DNA from: Sphingomonas sp. PsM26
Lineage (GTDB): Bacteria; Pseudomonadota; Alphaproteobacteria; Sphingomonadales; Sphingomonadaceae
NCBI GenBank assembly: GCA_030433805.1
Contig: JARUXA010000019.1
Span: forward strand, 39,136 to 103,135
Reading direction: 5' to 3'
DNA length: 64,000 nucleotides
The notes under the pieces were generated by a model. The model did not search any database. It was not told the DNA's origin and saw only the letters and a list, made by a program, of their open reading frames with translations. This document shows positions 1 through 8,332 of this stretch, one piece after another. Within the stretch, counting starts at the first letter, position 1, and each line of letters opens with the position of its first letter. The position numbers were made by a program, and so were the translations under genes.

Positions 1-548
1 TCGAGCGGCACGAACATCGGATCGTAGCCGAACCCGACGGTGCCGCGCGGTGGCCAGGTCAGCGTACCATCGGCACGGCCTTCGAACCACTGGACGTGGC
101 CGTCGGGCCAGGCGAGTGCGAGCACGCTGACGAAATGCGCATCGCGGCTGGCGTCCGGCCCTTTCTCCGCAAGCGCCTGCTCGACCTTGGTCATTGCGAG
201 CGTCCAGTCGCGACCGTTGGGCGTCTCCGCCCAATTGGCGGTGTAGACACCGGGATCGCCGCCCAGCGCATCGACACACAAGCCGCTGTCATCGGCAAGC
301 GCGGGCAGGCCCGACAGGTCCGCCGCCTGCAACGCCTTCAGTTCGGCGTTGGCGACGAAGGTCGTGCCGGTTTCTTCTGGTTCGGGCAGGTCGAGATCGG
401 CCGCAGAGACCGCTTCGATCCCATATTCGGCGAGCAGGGCACCAATCTCGCGCACTTTGCCCGCGTTATGGCTGGCGATGACGAGCTTGCCCGGGCTGAG
501 CTTGCGGATCGCCTGGGGCGGTACGCCGTCCGACGCGCCGGGGGTCAC
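1..548 (-). CDS. rdgB: RdgB/HAM1-type non-canonical purine NTP pyrophosphatase (3' end outside window)
   Basis: This enzyme hydrolyses dITP, XTP and ITP to monophosphates and so keeps deaminated purines out of DNA and RNA. The reading frame shows the nucleotide-binding SHNAGK motif at about residues 26-31 and the DDSGL motif at about 86-90, then a GRADG...GFGYDP stretch typical of the family. About 182 residues are visible; the family is near 200, so only the last few codons are missing. The start is a GTG that overlaps the rph stop in a GTGA junction, which indicates translational coupling. The rph-rdgB pair is a common alphaproteobacterial arrangement. Confidence 0.95.
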   Translation of the reverse strand, partial: MTPGASDGVPPQAIRKLSPGKLVIASHNAGKVREIGALLAEYGIEAVSAADLDLPEPEETGTTFVANAELKALQAADLSGLPALADDSGLCVDALGGDPGVYTANWAETPNGRDWTLAMTKVEQALAEKGPDASRDAHFVSVLALAWPDGHVQWFEGRADGTLTWPPRGTVGFGYDPMFVPL

Positions 549-1261
549 TTCGCCACCGCGCGCGCCTGTGCGGCGAAGATGTCGGTGCACCCCATGCGCG
601 CGAGGCGGAGCAGGCGGAGCAAAGCCTCTTCGTCATAGGTCGCGCCTTCGGCGGTCGCCTGGACTTCGGCGATGTTGCCGGTTTCGAGCAGGACAAAGTT
701 GGCGTCCGCGTCGGCCTTCGAATCCTCGTCGTAATCGAGGTCGAGAACCGGCGTGCCCTTGTAGATGCCGCAGCTGACCGCCGCGACCTTCTGCGTCAGC
801 GGGTCGGCGGTGAGCTTGCCGCTCGCCATCAGCCCGTCGATCGCGAGCCGCAATGCGACCCATGCACCCGAAATTGCCGCTGTACGCGTGCCGCCATCGG
901 CTTGAATCACGTCACAATCGAGCACAATCTGGCGCTCGCCGAGCAGTTTCAGGTCTGTAACCGCACGCAAACTGCGGCCAATCAGGCGCTGAATCTCCTG
1001 CGTTCGGCCCGACTGCTTGCCCTTGGCGGCCTCGCGGTTGCCGCGGGTATGGGTCGCGCGCGGGAGCATGCCATATTCGGCGGTGACCCAGCCCTCGCCC
1101 TTACCGCGCAGGAACGGCGGGACTTTCTCCTCGATCGAGGCAGTGACGAGCACCTTGGTGTCACCGAATCCGATCAGCACCGATCCCTCGGCATGACGGG
1201 TAAAACGCGGCTCGATCGTAATCGCGCGCATCTGGTCGGGGGTACGGCCGCTTGGGCGCAT
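545..1261 (-). CDS. rph: Ribonuclease PH
   Basis: This is a phosphorolytic 3'-5' exoribonuclease that trims tRNA 3' ends and takes part in RNA turnover. The 238-residue product begins MRPSGRTPDQMR, the typical RNase PH opening, and contains the conserved GEGWVTAEYGMLPRAT and QIVLDCDVIQADGGTRTA blocks and a DLDYDEDS acidic motif near the active site. Length matches the family. It overlaps rdgB by a GTGA junction and is divergent from the TonB-like gene, with about 100 bp of shared upstream sequence. Confidence 0.97.
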   Translation of the reverse strand: MRPSGRTPDQMRAITIEPRFTRHAEGSVLIGFGDTKVLVTASIEEKVPPFLRGKGEGWVTAEYGMLPRATHTRGNREAAKGKQSGRTQEIQRLIGRSLRAVTDLKLLGERQIVLDCDVIQADGGTRTAAISGAWVALRLAIDGLMASGKLTADPLTQKVAAVSCGIYKGTPVLDLDYDEDSKADADANFVLLETGNIAEVQATAEGATYDEEALLRLLRLARMGCTDIFAAQARAVAK

Positions 1262-1358
1262 CGGGAATCTCCTGAGATTGGTCGCGACGACCTACCCGTG
1301 CGTTGGGATGGTGTCACCCCTATCTGAAAGGGCCGCGACCCCGGAGCCTAACCCCCTG

Positions 1359-2123
1359 ATGACGATGTACCAATCTTCCTCGACTGGCGACCGGATCAAG
1401 GGGGCGGGCGGTGCTGCGTTGCTGGTGGCGGCGATCGGATACGGGCTGGTGACGGGGCTGTCGGTCGATTTTCGAACGCGCGTGGTTGAGGAAATGAAAG
1501 CCTTTTCGGTGCTGCCGCCCGCACCGCCGCCGCCGAAGAAGGACGTCGTGTCTGCGCCGCGTAAGGCGGAGAAGCGCAAGGAGGCTGAAGCTGCCCCGCC
1601 GAACCTGACCGCCAAGCCGACCGAAGTCGTCGCGCCGCCGCCGGTGATCCGTCTGCCGCAGCCGCCGCCGGTCGTGGTGGCACCGGTTGCGGGGCCGGGG
1701 ATCGATCCGCGCGCCGGGGCGGCACCAGTGGTCGGGCCGGGAACCGGAAGCGGCGGGCAGGGTAACGGGCGTGGCAGCGGTCGCGGCGGCGATGGCGATG
1801 GCGGCGGGGGCGGAGAGATTCCGCTAGAATTGATCCGCGGCGAGTTGCGCTATCGCGATCTGCCGCGGGACCTTTACGAGGCGCATGTCTCCGGCACGGT
1901 GGAGATGGCGTTCGACGTGGGCGTAAAGGGGCGGGTGACCGCCTGCCGGATCACGCGGTCGAGCGGCAACCGGCGGCTGGATGCGGCGACCTGTGCGCTG
2001 ATTATCGAGAAGCTGCGCTATCGGCCTACGCGGACGGCGGCGGGGGTGGCGGTGCCGGATACGGTTACCGGGGAGCAGGTCTGGACGATCGAGCGCGGGA
2101 TGGGTCGGGACGAGGAAGACTAG
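1359..2123 (+). CDS. TonB-family energy-transducer-like protein
   Basis: The product is about 254 residues and has TonB architecture. A short cytoplasmic N-terminus is followed by one membrane segment (around residues 15-35), then a proline/lysine/alanine-rich periplasmic spacer (PPAPPPPKK and similar). A glycine-rich stretch near residues 130-155 leads to a C-terminal TonB/TolA-like domain (VEMAFDVGVKGRVTACRI, then LDAATCALIIEKLRYRPT). The ATG at 1359 was chosen because a GGAG lies 12 bases upstream; an in-frame ATG at 1365 and an upstream frame from 1278 are alternatives. No exbB/exbD lies nearby, so its partner complex is unknown. It may couple proton motive force to an outer-membrane receptor, which is inferred. 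Confidence 0.8.
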   Translation: MTMYQSSSTGDRIKGAGGAALLVAAIGYGLVTGLSVDFRTRVVEEMKAFSVLPPAPPPPKKDVVSAPRKAEKRKEAEAAPPNLTAKPTEVVAPPPVIRLPQPPPVVVAPVAGPGIDPRAGAAPVVGPGTGSGGQGNGRGSGRGGDGDGGGGGEIPLELIRGELRYRDLPRDLYEAHVSGTVEMAFDVGVKGRVTACRITRSSGNRRLDAATCALIIEKLRYRPTRTAAGVAVPDTVTGEQVWTIERGMGRDEED

Positions 2124-2145
2124 CGAACGCTGCCCCTAATTTTGA

Positions 2146-2254
2146 CGCTTCCCCGGCGAAGGCCGGGGCCCAGTAGAGTTCAACGAGGTTGTCAGGGCGC
2201 AAAGTCCGCCATTACCCTTCCCGCTACTGGGCCCCGGCCTTCGCCGGGGAAGCG
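2146..2254. repeat. Palindromic repeat doublet, family A, copy 1
   Basis: Two 31-bp arms (2146-2176 and 2224-2254) are perfect inverted copies of each other, separated by 47 bp of unrelated sequence. Each arm itself contains the small palindrome CCCCGGCGAAGGCCGGGG and ends next to GCCCAGTAG. It lies between the convergent TonB-like and SDR genes. The same doublet occurs at six other places in the window. Confidence 0.95.
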
Positions 2255-2326
2255 TAAGAAGGGGTCGAGAGCTCTTGGTTAGCAGCTAACCCCCGGCGCT
2301 TACCGCCGGGGGTGCCACCAACGCGC

Positions 2327-3112
2327 TTACTTTTCCCCGCTGCCGGGCTCGGCCATCTTGCGATGCTGGTCCGCCAGGATGGACGGGGGTACCACACCCG
2401 TGGCCGCGACCTGCAGCTTGTTCTTCAGGCCTGAGACGATGCTCCCCTTGCCCGCGAACAGCGCGTCCCAGCCGTCCTTGGCGACGTCGACCGGATCGCT
2501 CTTGTGGTCGTCCTGCCCGACGCTGGTGTCGTTCATGCCCGCGCGATCGAAGAATTCGGTCTCGACCGGGCCGGGCATCAGCGTCGTCACCGTGACGCCC
2601 TTCGAGTCCTTGATCTCATTGCGCAAAGCTTCGGTGAAATTGTCCACGAACGCCTTGGTGCCATTGTACACCGCGTTGAACGCACCGGGGATGTAGCCGG
2701 CGATCGACCCGGTCACGAGGATCTTGCCGTCATCGCGCGCGACCATGTCCTTGAGGACGCGCTGGACCAGATAGATCGTGCCGGTGATGTTGGTATCGAC
2801 CGATCGTCGCCATTTGGCGACGTCCTGATCGAGGAATGCCCCGCCCGTACCAATCCCGGCGTTGGCGAACAGCAGGTCGATCTGTCGCCCGTTCGTCGCG
2901 TCAAGCAACTGGTCGACGCCCTCGACCGAGGACAGGTCGGCGTTGACCGACTGGACGTCGGTGCCGAACTGCTTGAAGTCTGCAGCGGCTGAGTCGATCA
3001 GCGCCTCGTTGGCGACGACGATCAGGTCGTACCCCTGCTTTGCAGCAAGCGTCGCGAGTTCGAACCCGATCCCGGTCGATGCGCCGGTGACGACTGCGAG
3101 TTTGTTGGCCAT
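2327..3112 (-). CDS. SDR family oxidoreductase
   Basis: This 261-residue protein belongs to the short-chain dehydrogenase/reductase family. It has the classical cofactor motif TGASTGIG (residues 8-15), NAG at the end of the fourth strand, a catalytic Ser in the VTGSIAG block and the active-site YNGTK. The substrate cannot be read from the sequence. It is the last gene of a three-gene unit with a zinc alcohol dehydrogenase and an SRPBCC protein, and there are 23 bp between it and the dehydrogenase. ATG start preceded by AGGAGA. Confidence 0.92.
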   Translation of the reverse strand: MANKLAVVTGASTGIGFELATLAAKQGYDLIVVANEALIDSAAADFKQFGTDVQSVNADLSSVEGVDQLLDATNGRQIDLLFANAGIGTGGAFLDQDVAKWRRSVDTNITGTIYLVQRVLKDMVARDDGKILVTGSIAGYIPGAFNAVYNGTKAFVDNFTEALRNEIKDSKGVTVTTLMPGPVETEFFDRAGMNDTSVGQDDHKSDPVDVAKDGWDALFAGKGSIVSGLKNKLQVAATGVVPPSILADQHRKMAEPGSGEK

Positions 3113-3135
3113 GATAAAGTCTCCTGGAATGCGGG

Positions 3136-4323
3136 TCAGAGCGTGGGCGCGAGGCCGGGCTTGAGGACGACCTTGGTCACCTCATTCTGGTTGTCGTGGA
3201 ACATCTTGTAACCCTGTGGCGCCTCTTCCAGCGAAAGCCGGTGCGAGATGAGGAAGGTCGTGTCGATCTTCTCCTCGAGGATCGCCGCGAGCAGTCCGGG
3301 CAAGTAATGCTGGACGTGCGTCTGGCCGGTCTTGAGCGTCAGGCCCTTTTCCATGAACGCGCCGAGCGGGAATTTGTCGACGAAACCGCCGTACACCGCA
3401 GGCATCGAGACGCGCCCGCCCTTGCGGCAGGCGTAGATCGCTTGACGGATCGCATGGGTGCGATCGGTGCCGAGGAAGGTCGACTTCTTGATCTGGTCGA
3501 TGACGTTGTCAACGAAAAAGCCATGTGCTTCCAATCCGACGCTGTCGATCACCGCATCGGGACCGATCCCGCCGGTCATCTCCATCAGCGCGTCATAGAC
3601 TGCCGAATCCTCGAAATTGATCGTCTCCGCGCCGAACTTCTTCGCGAGTTCGAGACGACGCGGGAAGTGATCGATCGCGATGACGCGTTCGGCACCCATC
3701 AGGAACGCCGATTGCACCGCGAACAGCCCGACCGGTCCGCAACCCCAGACCGCGACGGTATCGCCGGGTTCGATGTCGGCATTCTCCGCCGCCATCCAGC
3801 CGGTGGGGAGGACGTCGGACAGGAACAGCACCTTCTCGTCGTCGATCCCCTCGGGGATGACGATCGGGCCGACGTCGCTGAACGGCACACGGACATATTC
3901 CGCCTGGCCGCCGGCATAGCCGCCGGTCATGTGGCTGTAGCCGAACAGCCCGGACATCGGCTGGCCATACAGCGTCTGCGCAATGTCTTGATTGTCCGCC
4001 GGGAGGCCATTGTCGCAGGCCGAATATTGATGCTTGCCACAGTGGTAGCAGCTGCCGCACGCGATGGTGAACGGGACGACGACCTTCTGGCCCTTCTTGA
4101 GCGTCGACTTGGGGCCGATCTCGACCACTTCGCCCATGAATTCATGGCCGAGGATGTCCCCCGACTGCATTGTCGGGATATAGCCGTCGTACAGATGCAA
4201 GTCAGAGCCGCAGATCGCGGTCGCGGTGATCTTGATGATCGCGTCGCGCGGGTTGATGATCTCGGGATCGTCGACGGTGTCGACGCGGACGTCGTGACGG
4301 CCGTGCCAGGTCAGCGCGCGCAT
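3136..4323 (-). CDS. Zinc-dependent alcohol dehydrogenase, formaldehyde-dehydrogenase-like
   Basis: This 395-residue MDR-family enzyme has catalytic zinc ligands in CGSDLHLYDG and GHEFMGEV, and a structural-zinc cysteine cluster CGSCYHCGKHQYSAC at around 95-110. Its Rossmann motif is WGCGPVGLFAVQ near residue 194. Length and motifs fit the subgroup annotated as glutathione-independent formaldehyde dehydrogenase-like or threonine-dehydrogenase-like proteins; the real substrate is not determinable. The start overlaps the stop of the upstream SRPBCC gene (TGATG), so the two are probably co-translated. Confidence 0.93.
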   Translation of the reverse strand: MRALTWHGRHDVRVDTVDDPEIINPRDAIIKITATAICGSDLHLYDGYIPTMQSGDILGHEFMGEVVEIGPKSTLKKGQKVVVPFTIACGSCYHCGKHQYSACDNGLPADNQDIAQTLYGQPMSGLFGYSHMTGGYAGGQAEYVRVPFSDVGPIVIPEGIDDEKVLFLSDVLPTGWMAAENADIEPGDTVAVWGCGPVGLFAVQSAFLMGAERVIAIDHFPRRLELAKKFGAETINFEDSAVYDALMEMTGGIGPDAVIDSVGLEAHGFFVDNVIDQIKKSTFLGTDRTHAIRQAIYACRKGGRVSMPAVYGGFVDKFPLGAFMEKGLTLKTGQTHVQHYLPGLLAAILEEKIDTTFLISHRLSLEEAPQGYKMFHDNQNEVTKVVLKPGLAPTL

Positions 4324-4904
4324 CAGGCCTTCTCCTCTTCATATTGCTTGCGCGTCTGCGCGGCGGTGGCGACTTCGCCGGTTTCCATCAATTGCTTGAA
4401 GCGGCGCAGGTCGCGGCGCGCCTGGATCGCGGGTTCGCGCTGGAACAGCTTGGCGATCAGCTTGCCGACGACGCCTGCGGGCGGATCGTAGAGCAATGTC
4501 GCAGTCACGACGGTGCCGCGCGCACCGGCATCACGGAAGTCGACGCGGCCGCTATTGTCGATGTCGGCACCGGGTTCGGACGCCCAAGCGATAAACTCAC
4601 CGACGACTTCGTCGGTGACGACCGAGTCCCACTCGACCGTCTTGCCGCCGGGCGCTTTCACGACCCAGTGCGACCGCTTGGCGTCGAGGACGTCGATCCG
4701 CTCGACATTGTCCATGAAGGTCGGAAGATTGGTGAAGTCGCGAAAATAGGCGAAGAGTTCGGCGCGCGGCCGGTTGATCGTGACCGCACGGCCGACAATT
4801 GCGTCGCCGCGCTTTTCGAGCAGCGAGTCGGTCATCGCTTCTACTGCGGCAGAGTTGTGTTTGGATGCGGATAGCGGGGCATCGTCGGTATTGACGTCTG
4901 GCAT
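4323..4904 (-). CDS. SRPBCC family (cyclase/dehydrase-like) protein
   Basis: The product is about 193 residues. A short hydrophilic N-terminus is followed by an SRPBCC/START-type fold recognisable from GRAVTINRPRAELFAYFRDFTNLPTFMDNVE and later VVTATLLYDPPAGVVGKLIAKLF. These domains bind small hydrophobic ligands; a specific ligand cannot be named. The start at 4904 is chosen because of a strong AGGAGGG eight bases upstream; a longer frame to 5096 lacks support. It is the first gene of an operon with the zinc dehydrogenase and the SDR. Confidence 0.88.
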   Translation of the reverse strand: MPDVNTDDAPLSASKHNSAAVEAMTDSLLEKRGDAIVGRAVTINRPRAELFAYFRDFTNLPTFMDNVERIDVLDAKRSHWVVKAPGGKTVEWDSVVTDEVVGEFIAWASEPGADIDNSGRVDFRDAGARGTVVTATLLYDPPAGVVGKLIAKLFQREPAIQARRDLRRFKQLMETGEVATAAQTRKQYEEEKA

Positions 4905-5040
4905 CGGGCCCTCCTGGATTGTGATGTCGTTAACGCGCCGGGGGGGCGGGACGGTTCCTGCGAAAAGAGGATAACCTCGATTAGGCGCGACGGAGCGGTC
5001 GCGCGGCACGCCGGTTGAGCAAAGCGCCAAGGGGGGCCAT

Positions 5041-6093
5041 ATGAAGGGTATGAACGCAGCCCCGATAAAAGAGCTGAACGATCGCGCGCGCGACATCTTT
5101 CGCGTCGTCGTCGAAAGCTATCTCGACACGGGCGCACCGATCGGGTCGCGCGCGATCGCGCATCTGTCGGGGCTCAACCTGTCGCCTGCGTCGATCCGCA
5201 ACGTAATGCAGGATCTTGAGGAACTCGGGTTGCTCGCCGCGCCGCATACGAGTGCGGGGCGGATGCCGACTGAAACCGGGCTGCGGCTGTTCGTCGACGG
5301 GATGATGCAGGCGCTCGAACCCTCCGCCGAGGAACAGGCCGCGATCGCGGCGCGGCTGACACATGCCGGGCCGGTCGAGGAAGCCATCGCCGCGACGACG
5401 GCGGCGCTGTCGGGGCTGTCGGCATGCGCGGGGATGGTGATGGTCGCCAAGCGCGAGTTGGTGCTGCGGCAAATGAGCTTCGTGCCCTTGTCCGCCGAAC
5501 GCGCGCTCGCGGTGCTGGTCGGTGCGGATGGATCGGTCGAGAATCGCGTGATCGCGTTGCCGCCGGGTCTCCCGGTGTCCGCGCTGGTCGAGGCGGGCAA
5601 TTACATGAGCGCGATGCTCGGCGGCCTGACGATCGCCGAGGCGCGCGCCCGGATCGAGACCGAGATGATGCACGAGCGTGCCGAACTCGACGGTGCCGCG
5701 CGGGCGCTGATCGAGCGCGGGCTCGCGGTTTGGAGCGAGGATGGCGATCGGCGTCCGGTGCTGATCGTGCGCGGTCAGGCGCGGCTGATCGACGATGCTG
5801 CCGCGGCCGACCTGGAACGGGTGCGCGACCTGCTCGACGATCTCGAGGGGAAACAGGATATTGCGCGGTTGCTTGACAATGCCGCGGCGGGGGATGCGAC
5901 GCGCATCTTCATTGGTGCCGAGACCAAATTGTTTGCGCTGACGGGGTCGTCGGTGATCGCCAAACCGTTCCGCGGATTGGACGGTCGCGTGGTTGGAGTC
6001 GTCGGCGTGATTGGCCCGACGCGGTTGAACTATGCGCGCGTCGTGCCCATGGTGGATTATACCGCCGCGACACTCGCGCGCTTGATGGGTTGA
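5041..6093 (+). CDS. hrcA: Heat-inducible transcription repressor HrcA
   Basis: HrcA represses chaperone genes by binding CIRCE operators. The 350-residue product has the N-terminal winged-helix region (LNDRARDIFRVVVESYLDTGAPIGSR, then LSPASIRNVMQDLEELGLL and PHTSAGRMPTETGLRLFVD) and the GAF-like dimer domain. Its C-terminal block (FIGAE, VIGPTRLNYARVVPMVDYTA) is typical of the family. An ATG nine bases downstream (5050) is an alternative start. No perfect CIRCE inverted repeat (TTAGCACTC type) is visible in the 135 bp upstream. grpE follows directly. Confidence 0.97.
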   Translation: MKGMNAAPIKELNDRARDIFRVVVESYLDTGAPIGSRAIAHLSGLNLSPASIRNVMQDLEELGLLAAPHTSAGRMPTETGLRLFVDGMMQALEPSAEEQAAIAARLTHAGPVEEAIAATTAALSGLSACAGMVMVAKRELVLRQMSFVPLSAERALAVLVGADGSVENRVIALPPGLPVSALVEAGNYMSAMLGGLTIAEARARIETEMMHERAELDGAARALIERGLAVWSEDGDRRPVLIVRGQARLIDDAAAADLERVRDLLDDLEGKQDIARLLDNAAAGDATRIFIGAETKLFALTGSSVIAKPFRGLDGRVVGVVGVIGPTRLNYARVVPMVDYTAATLARLMG

Positions 6094-6113
6094 ACACGGG
6101 ATTTTTGGACGAC

Positions 6114-6665
6114 ATGAGCGATAACGACACCAACCAGGCCTCTGATTTGCGCGAAGAAACCGCCGCAGCCGCGCCCGAAGTCGCCGAGCATGATGCCGCC
6201 GACGCACGTCTCGAGAAGCTCGAGGCAGAACTCGCTGAGTCGAAGCAGGCGGTTTTGTATGCGCACGCCGAGGCGCAGAACATCCGCCGCCGCGCGGAGA
6301 AGGAAACCGCCGACGCACGCGCCTATGCTTCGACGGCGTTTGCGCGCGATCTGCTGTCGGTTGCCGACAATCTTGCGCGCGGTCTCGACGCGATTCCCGC
6401 AGAGTTGCGCGAGGACGAGAAGATGAAGGGTCTTGTCGCCGGTCTCGACGCGACCGGACGCGAACTCGAAGCAGTGTTCCAGCGCCACGGCATCAAGAAG
6501 ATGACGACGATCGGGGAGAAGCTCGACCCGAATTTCCACCAGGCGATGTTCGAACTCCCGAGCGACGAACCGGCCGGCACGGTCGTGCAGGAAATGCAGT
6601 CGGGCTACATGATCAAGGATCGGTTGCTGCGTCCGGCGCTGGTTGGGGTCGCCAAGGCTCAGTGA
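6114..6665 (+). CDS. grpE: GrpE nucleotide exchange factor
   Basis: This is the DnaK co-chaperone that promotes ADP release. The protein of about 183 residues has an acidic, disordered N-terminus, a long coiled coil (LEKLEAELAESKQAVLYAHAEAQN) and the conserved C-terminal beta domain (GVGVAKAQ-like end, with EKLDPNFHQAMFELPSDEPAGTV). ATG at 6114 is preferred over a TTG at 6090 that would overlap hrcA. dnaK and dnaJ are not in the window. Confidence 0.96.
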   Translation: MSDNDTNQASDLREETAAAAPEVAEHDAADARLEKLEAELAESKQAVLYAHAEAQNIRRRAEKETADARAYASTAFARDLLSVADNLARGLDAIPAELREDEKMKGLVAGLDATGRELEAVFQRHGIKKMTTIGEKLDPNFHQAMFELPSDEPAGTVVQEMQSGYMIKDRLLRPALVGVAKAQ

Positions 6666-6674
6666 TGCGAACGG

Positions 6675-6702
6675 GGCGGTCGACCATAGTCTAGCGACCG
6701 CC
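6675..6702 (+). terminator. Hairpin downstream of grpE
   Basis: An 8-bp perfect stem (GGCGGTCG / CGACCGCC) with a 12-base loop lies 10 bp after the grpE stop. It has no real U-run, so intrinsic termination is plausible but not certain. Confidence 0.45.
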
Positions 6703-6768
6703 TTACCTACCCGCCGCGACGTCGGATGCCGGCTCGTTCGGTAGGGACCGCCGCCGGTGCGGACGCCG

Positions 6769-8004
6769 TCAGTTTGTGACCATCGTTCGAACGTTAACGG
6801 TCCGGGTCAGCGATTTTAAGTAGGCCAGGGACGATTGAAAGTTCAACGTGTCCTGCACTCGGTTGTAAGCATTCACCGCGATCGTCTGAAGCCGTGTGCG
6901 GTCGCTCAGCGCCTCGTCGATCACGACGTCCAGATCGCTTAAATCCCACGCGACGGGAAGATACGTTTCGCCCGGGCGAAACACGTCGCCCATGACGTCC
7001 AAGTGCGACATATCGGGTTTGATCAGTACCGCGCCGACAGCGAAGGCTTCAAAATCGCGCCAACATAGTTCGCCATAGCCGAATGGACTGAAGCACAGAT
7101 GCGACCGCGCCAGCTCATCCATATACTTGCTCTTGCTGACCATTCCGTCCTTAGCGAGCTTGTACTTCCGCATCTGCGAAACGCGTTCATAGGCCAACTG
7201 ACGCATATTGCCGTACCATCCCGAGCCTTTGGTCTGGAGACGCGCATGTACGTCGATGTCACTGGGGCGGAAGTTGGGCATGTCGTCTTGGAAGCGACGA
7301 TACAATTGACTGCTCGTGCTGAACGACGGGGTCAACCGCAGTTTGGGTAGGATTGCGGCCGGGGTCGTCCACGTTCTCGTTGGATAGTCGATCGCAAAGA
7401 AGCGCGAATAAAAGTCCATCAAGTTGGTGTGCGCTTGCACGTCATCAACATACGATGCCTTGTCCTGCAGCAGCGACTTTTTGGCATAGATATCGATGTA
7501 AGGTTCGACGCCTTCGGCGAACCGGATGTCGCATGGGGCGAACCAATCGCAAAATACGATCCATGCATTGGGGCTCGCTTGCCGGAGTGCCTCCACTGCG
7601 CTGACGTCCAGGGTGGCATATTGGCCGAAGCATGGCTGATACATGATCGTTGTCGCGGTCTTCAAAAGACGCTCAGGTACTGGCTTCACCGCGTTGACCG
7701 CACGAACACTGATACCGACGTCCCGCAGACGACCGATCCCGCGGAGAAACGGTGAAAACTGCGGCTCGGCAAGGCGATCATCCTGATATAGCAGCAGGCA
7801 CCTTTCGGCGCATTCTGGGTCAAACTCTCGTTTCAGGCGCTCTGTTGTCAGCGGCTGCATGATCCGCGCAACGGACGTATAATGCAGCGCAGTTCGGAAA
7901 AGCGTGTCATCGATCCGGGGCATCATCATCGGAAGCTTCCCATGTGAGTCATGCACGTTGAGCGTGCGGTCCGGATTGGCATTCGCAAGACGTGTTCCTG
8001 ACAA
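6769..8004 (-). CDS. Probable glycosyltransferase, exostosin / family 1-like C-terminus
   Basis: This is a 411-residue soluble protein without signal peptide or membrane helices. The best clue is near residues 310-345, where SHLCFSPFGYGELCWRDFEA leads to FAVGAVLIKPDMSHLDV. That resembles the sugar-nucleotide-binding region of exostosin-like and related glycosyltransferases. The N-terminal half gives no recognisable motif. The start drawn is a TTG with AGGGAT upstream; the ATG triplet at 7929 preceded by GGGAAG is an equally good start. Composition is visibly less GC-rich than its neighbours, suggesting acquisition by transfer. Its acceptor and donor are unknown. Confidence 0.6.
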   Translation of the reverse strand: MSGTRLANANPDRTLNVHDSHGKLPMMMPRIDDTLFRTALHYTSVARIMQPLTTERLKREFDPECAERCLLLYQDDRLAEPQFSPFLRGIGRLRDVGISVRAVNAVKPVPERLLKTATTIMYQPCFGQYATLDVSAVEALRQASPNAWIVFCDWFAPCDIRFAEGVEPYIDIYAKKSLLQDKASYVDDVQAHTNLMDFYSRFFAIDYPTRTWTTPAAILPKLRLTPSFSTSSQLYRRFQDDMPNFRPSDIDVHARLQTKGSGWYGNMRQLAYERVSQMRKYKLAKDGMVSKSKYMDELARSHLCFSPFGYGELCWRDFEAFAVGAVLIKPDMSHLDVMGDVFRPGETYLPVAWDLSDLDVVIDEALSDRTRLQTIAVNAYNRVQDTLNFQSSLAYLKSLTRTVNVRTMVTN

Positions 8005-8332
8005 TGGCTATCCCTGTTCGGGCGTTGATAAGGCGCGAGAGTGTTTCGATGGTGAGTGAATGACTTCACCTCCCATCGATGGTCGACAGGGAATGTCACC
8101 CTCTAGGAGTAGGTCGCAGCCACGTTTCGACGGTTCGTGCCACTGACGGGTTCGGACGTCGGCGGAACGATCACGCGGTGCGAACATCCTCTTGGAATTC
8201 GAATGCCCATAGGTACAGTTCCTAAGCAAGCCCAGCTGGCGCTCCTCGTTATTACCGCACGCCCATTACGTAACAACTTAGACGAGCATCATATGCAATT
8301 ATCCAGTGCAAATCAAATACGGTGAAAACTTT
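8005..8332. other. Intergenic region between the glycosyltransferase-like gene and threonine synthase
   Basis: These 328 bp are noticeably AT-richer than the surrounding genes and form the shared upstream region of two divergent genes. No convincing ORF, hairpin or operator was recognised; presumably it carries both promoters. Confidence 0.5.

Noticed and set aside
4905..5040. CIRCE operator upstream of hrcA
   Set aside because: No TTAGCACTC / GAGTGCTAA inverted pair is present.
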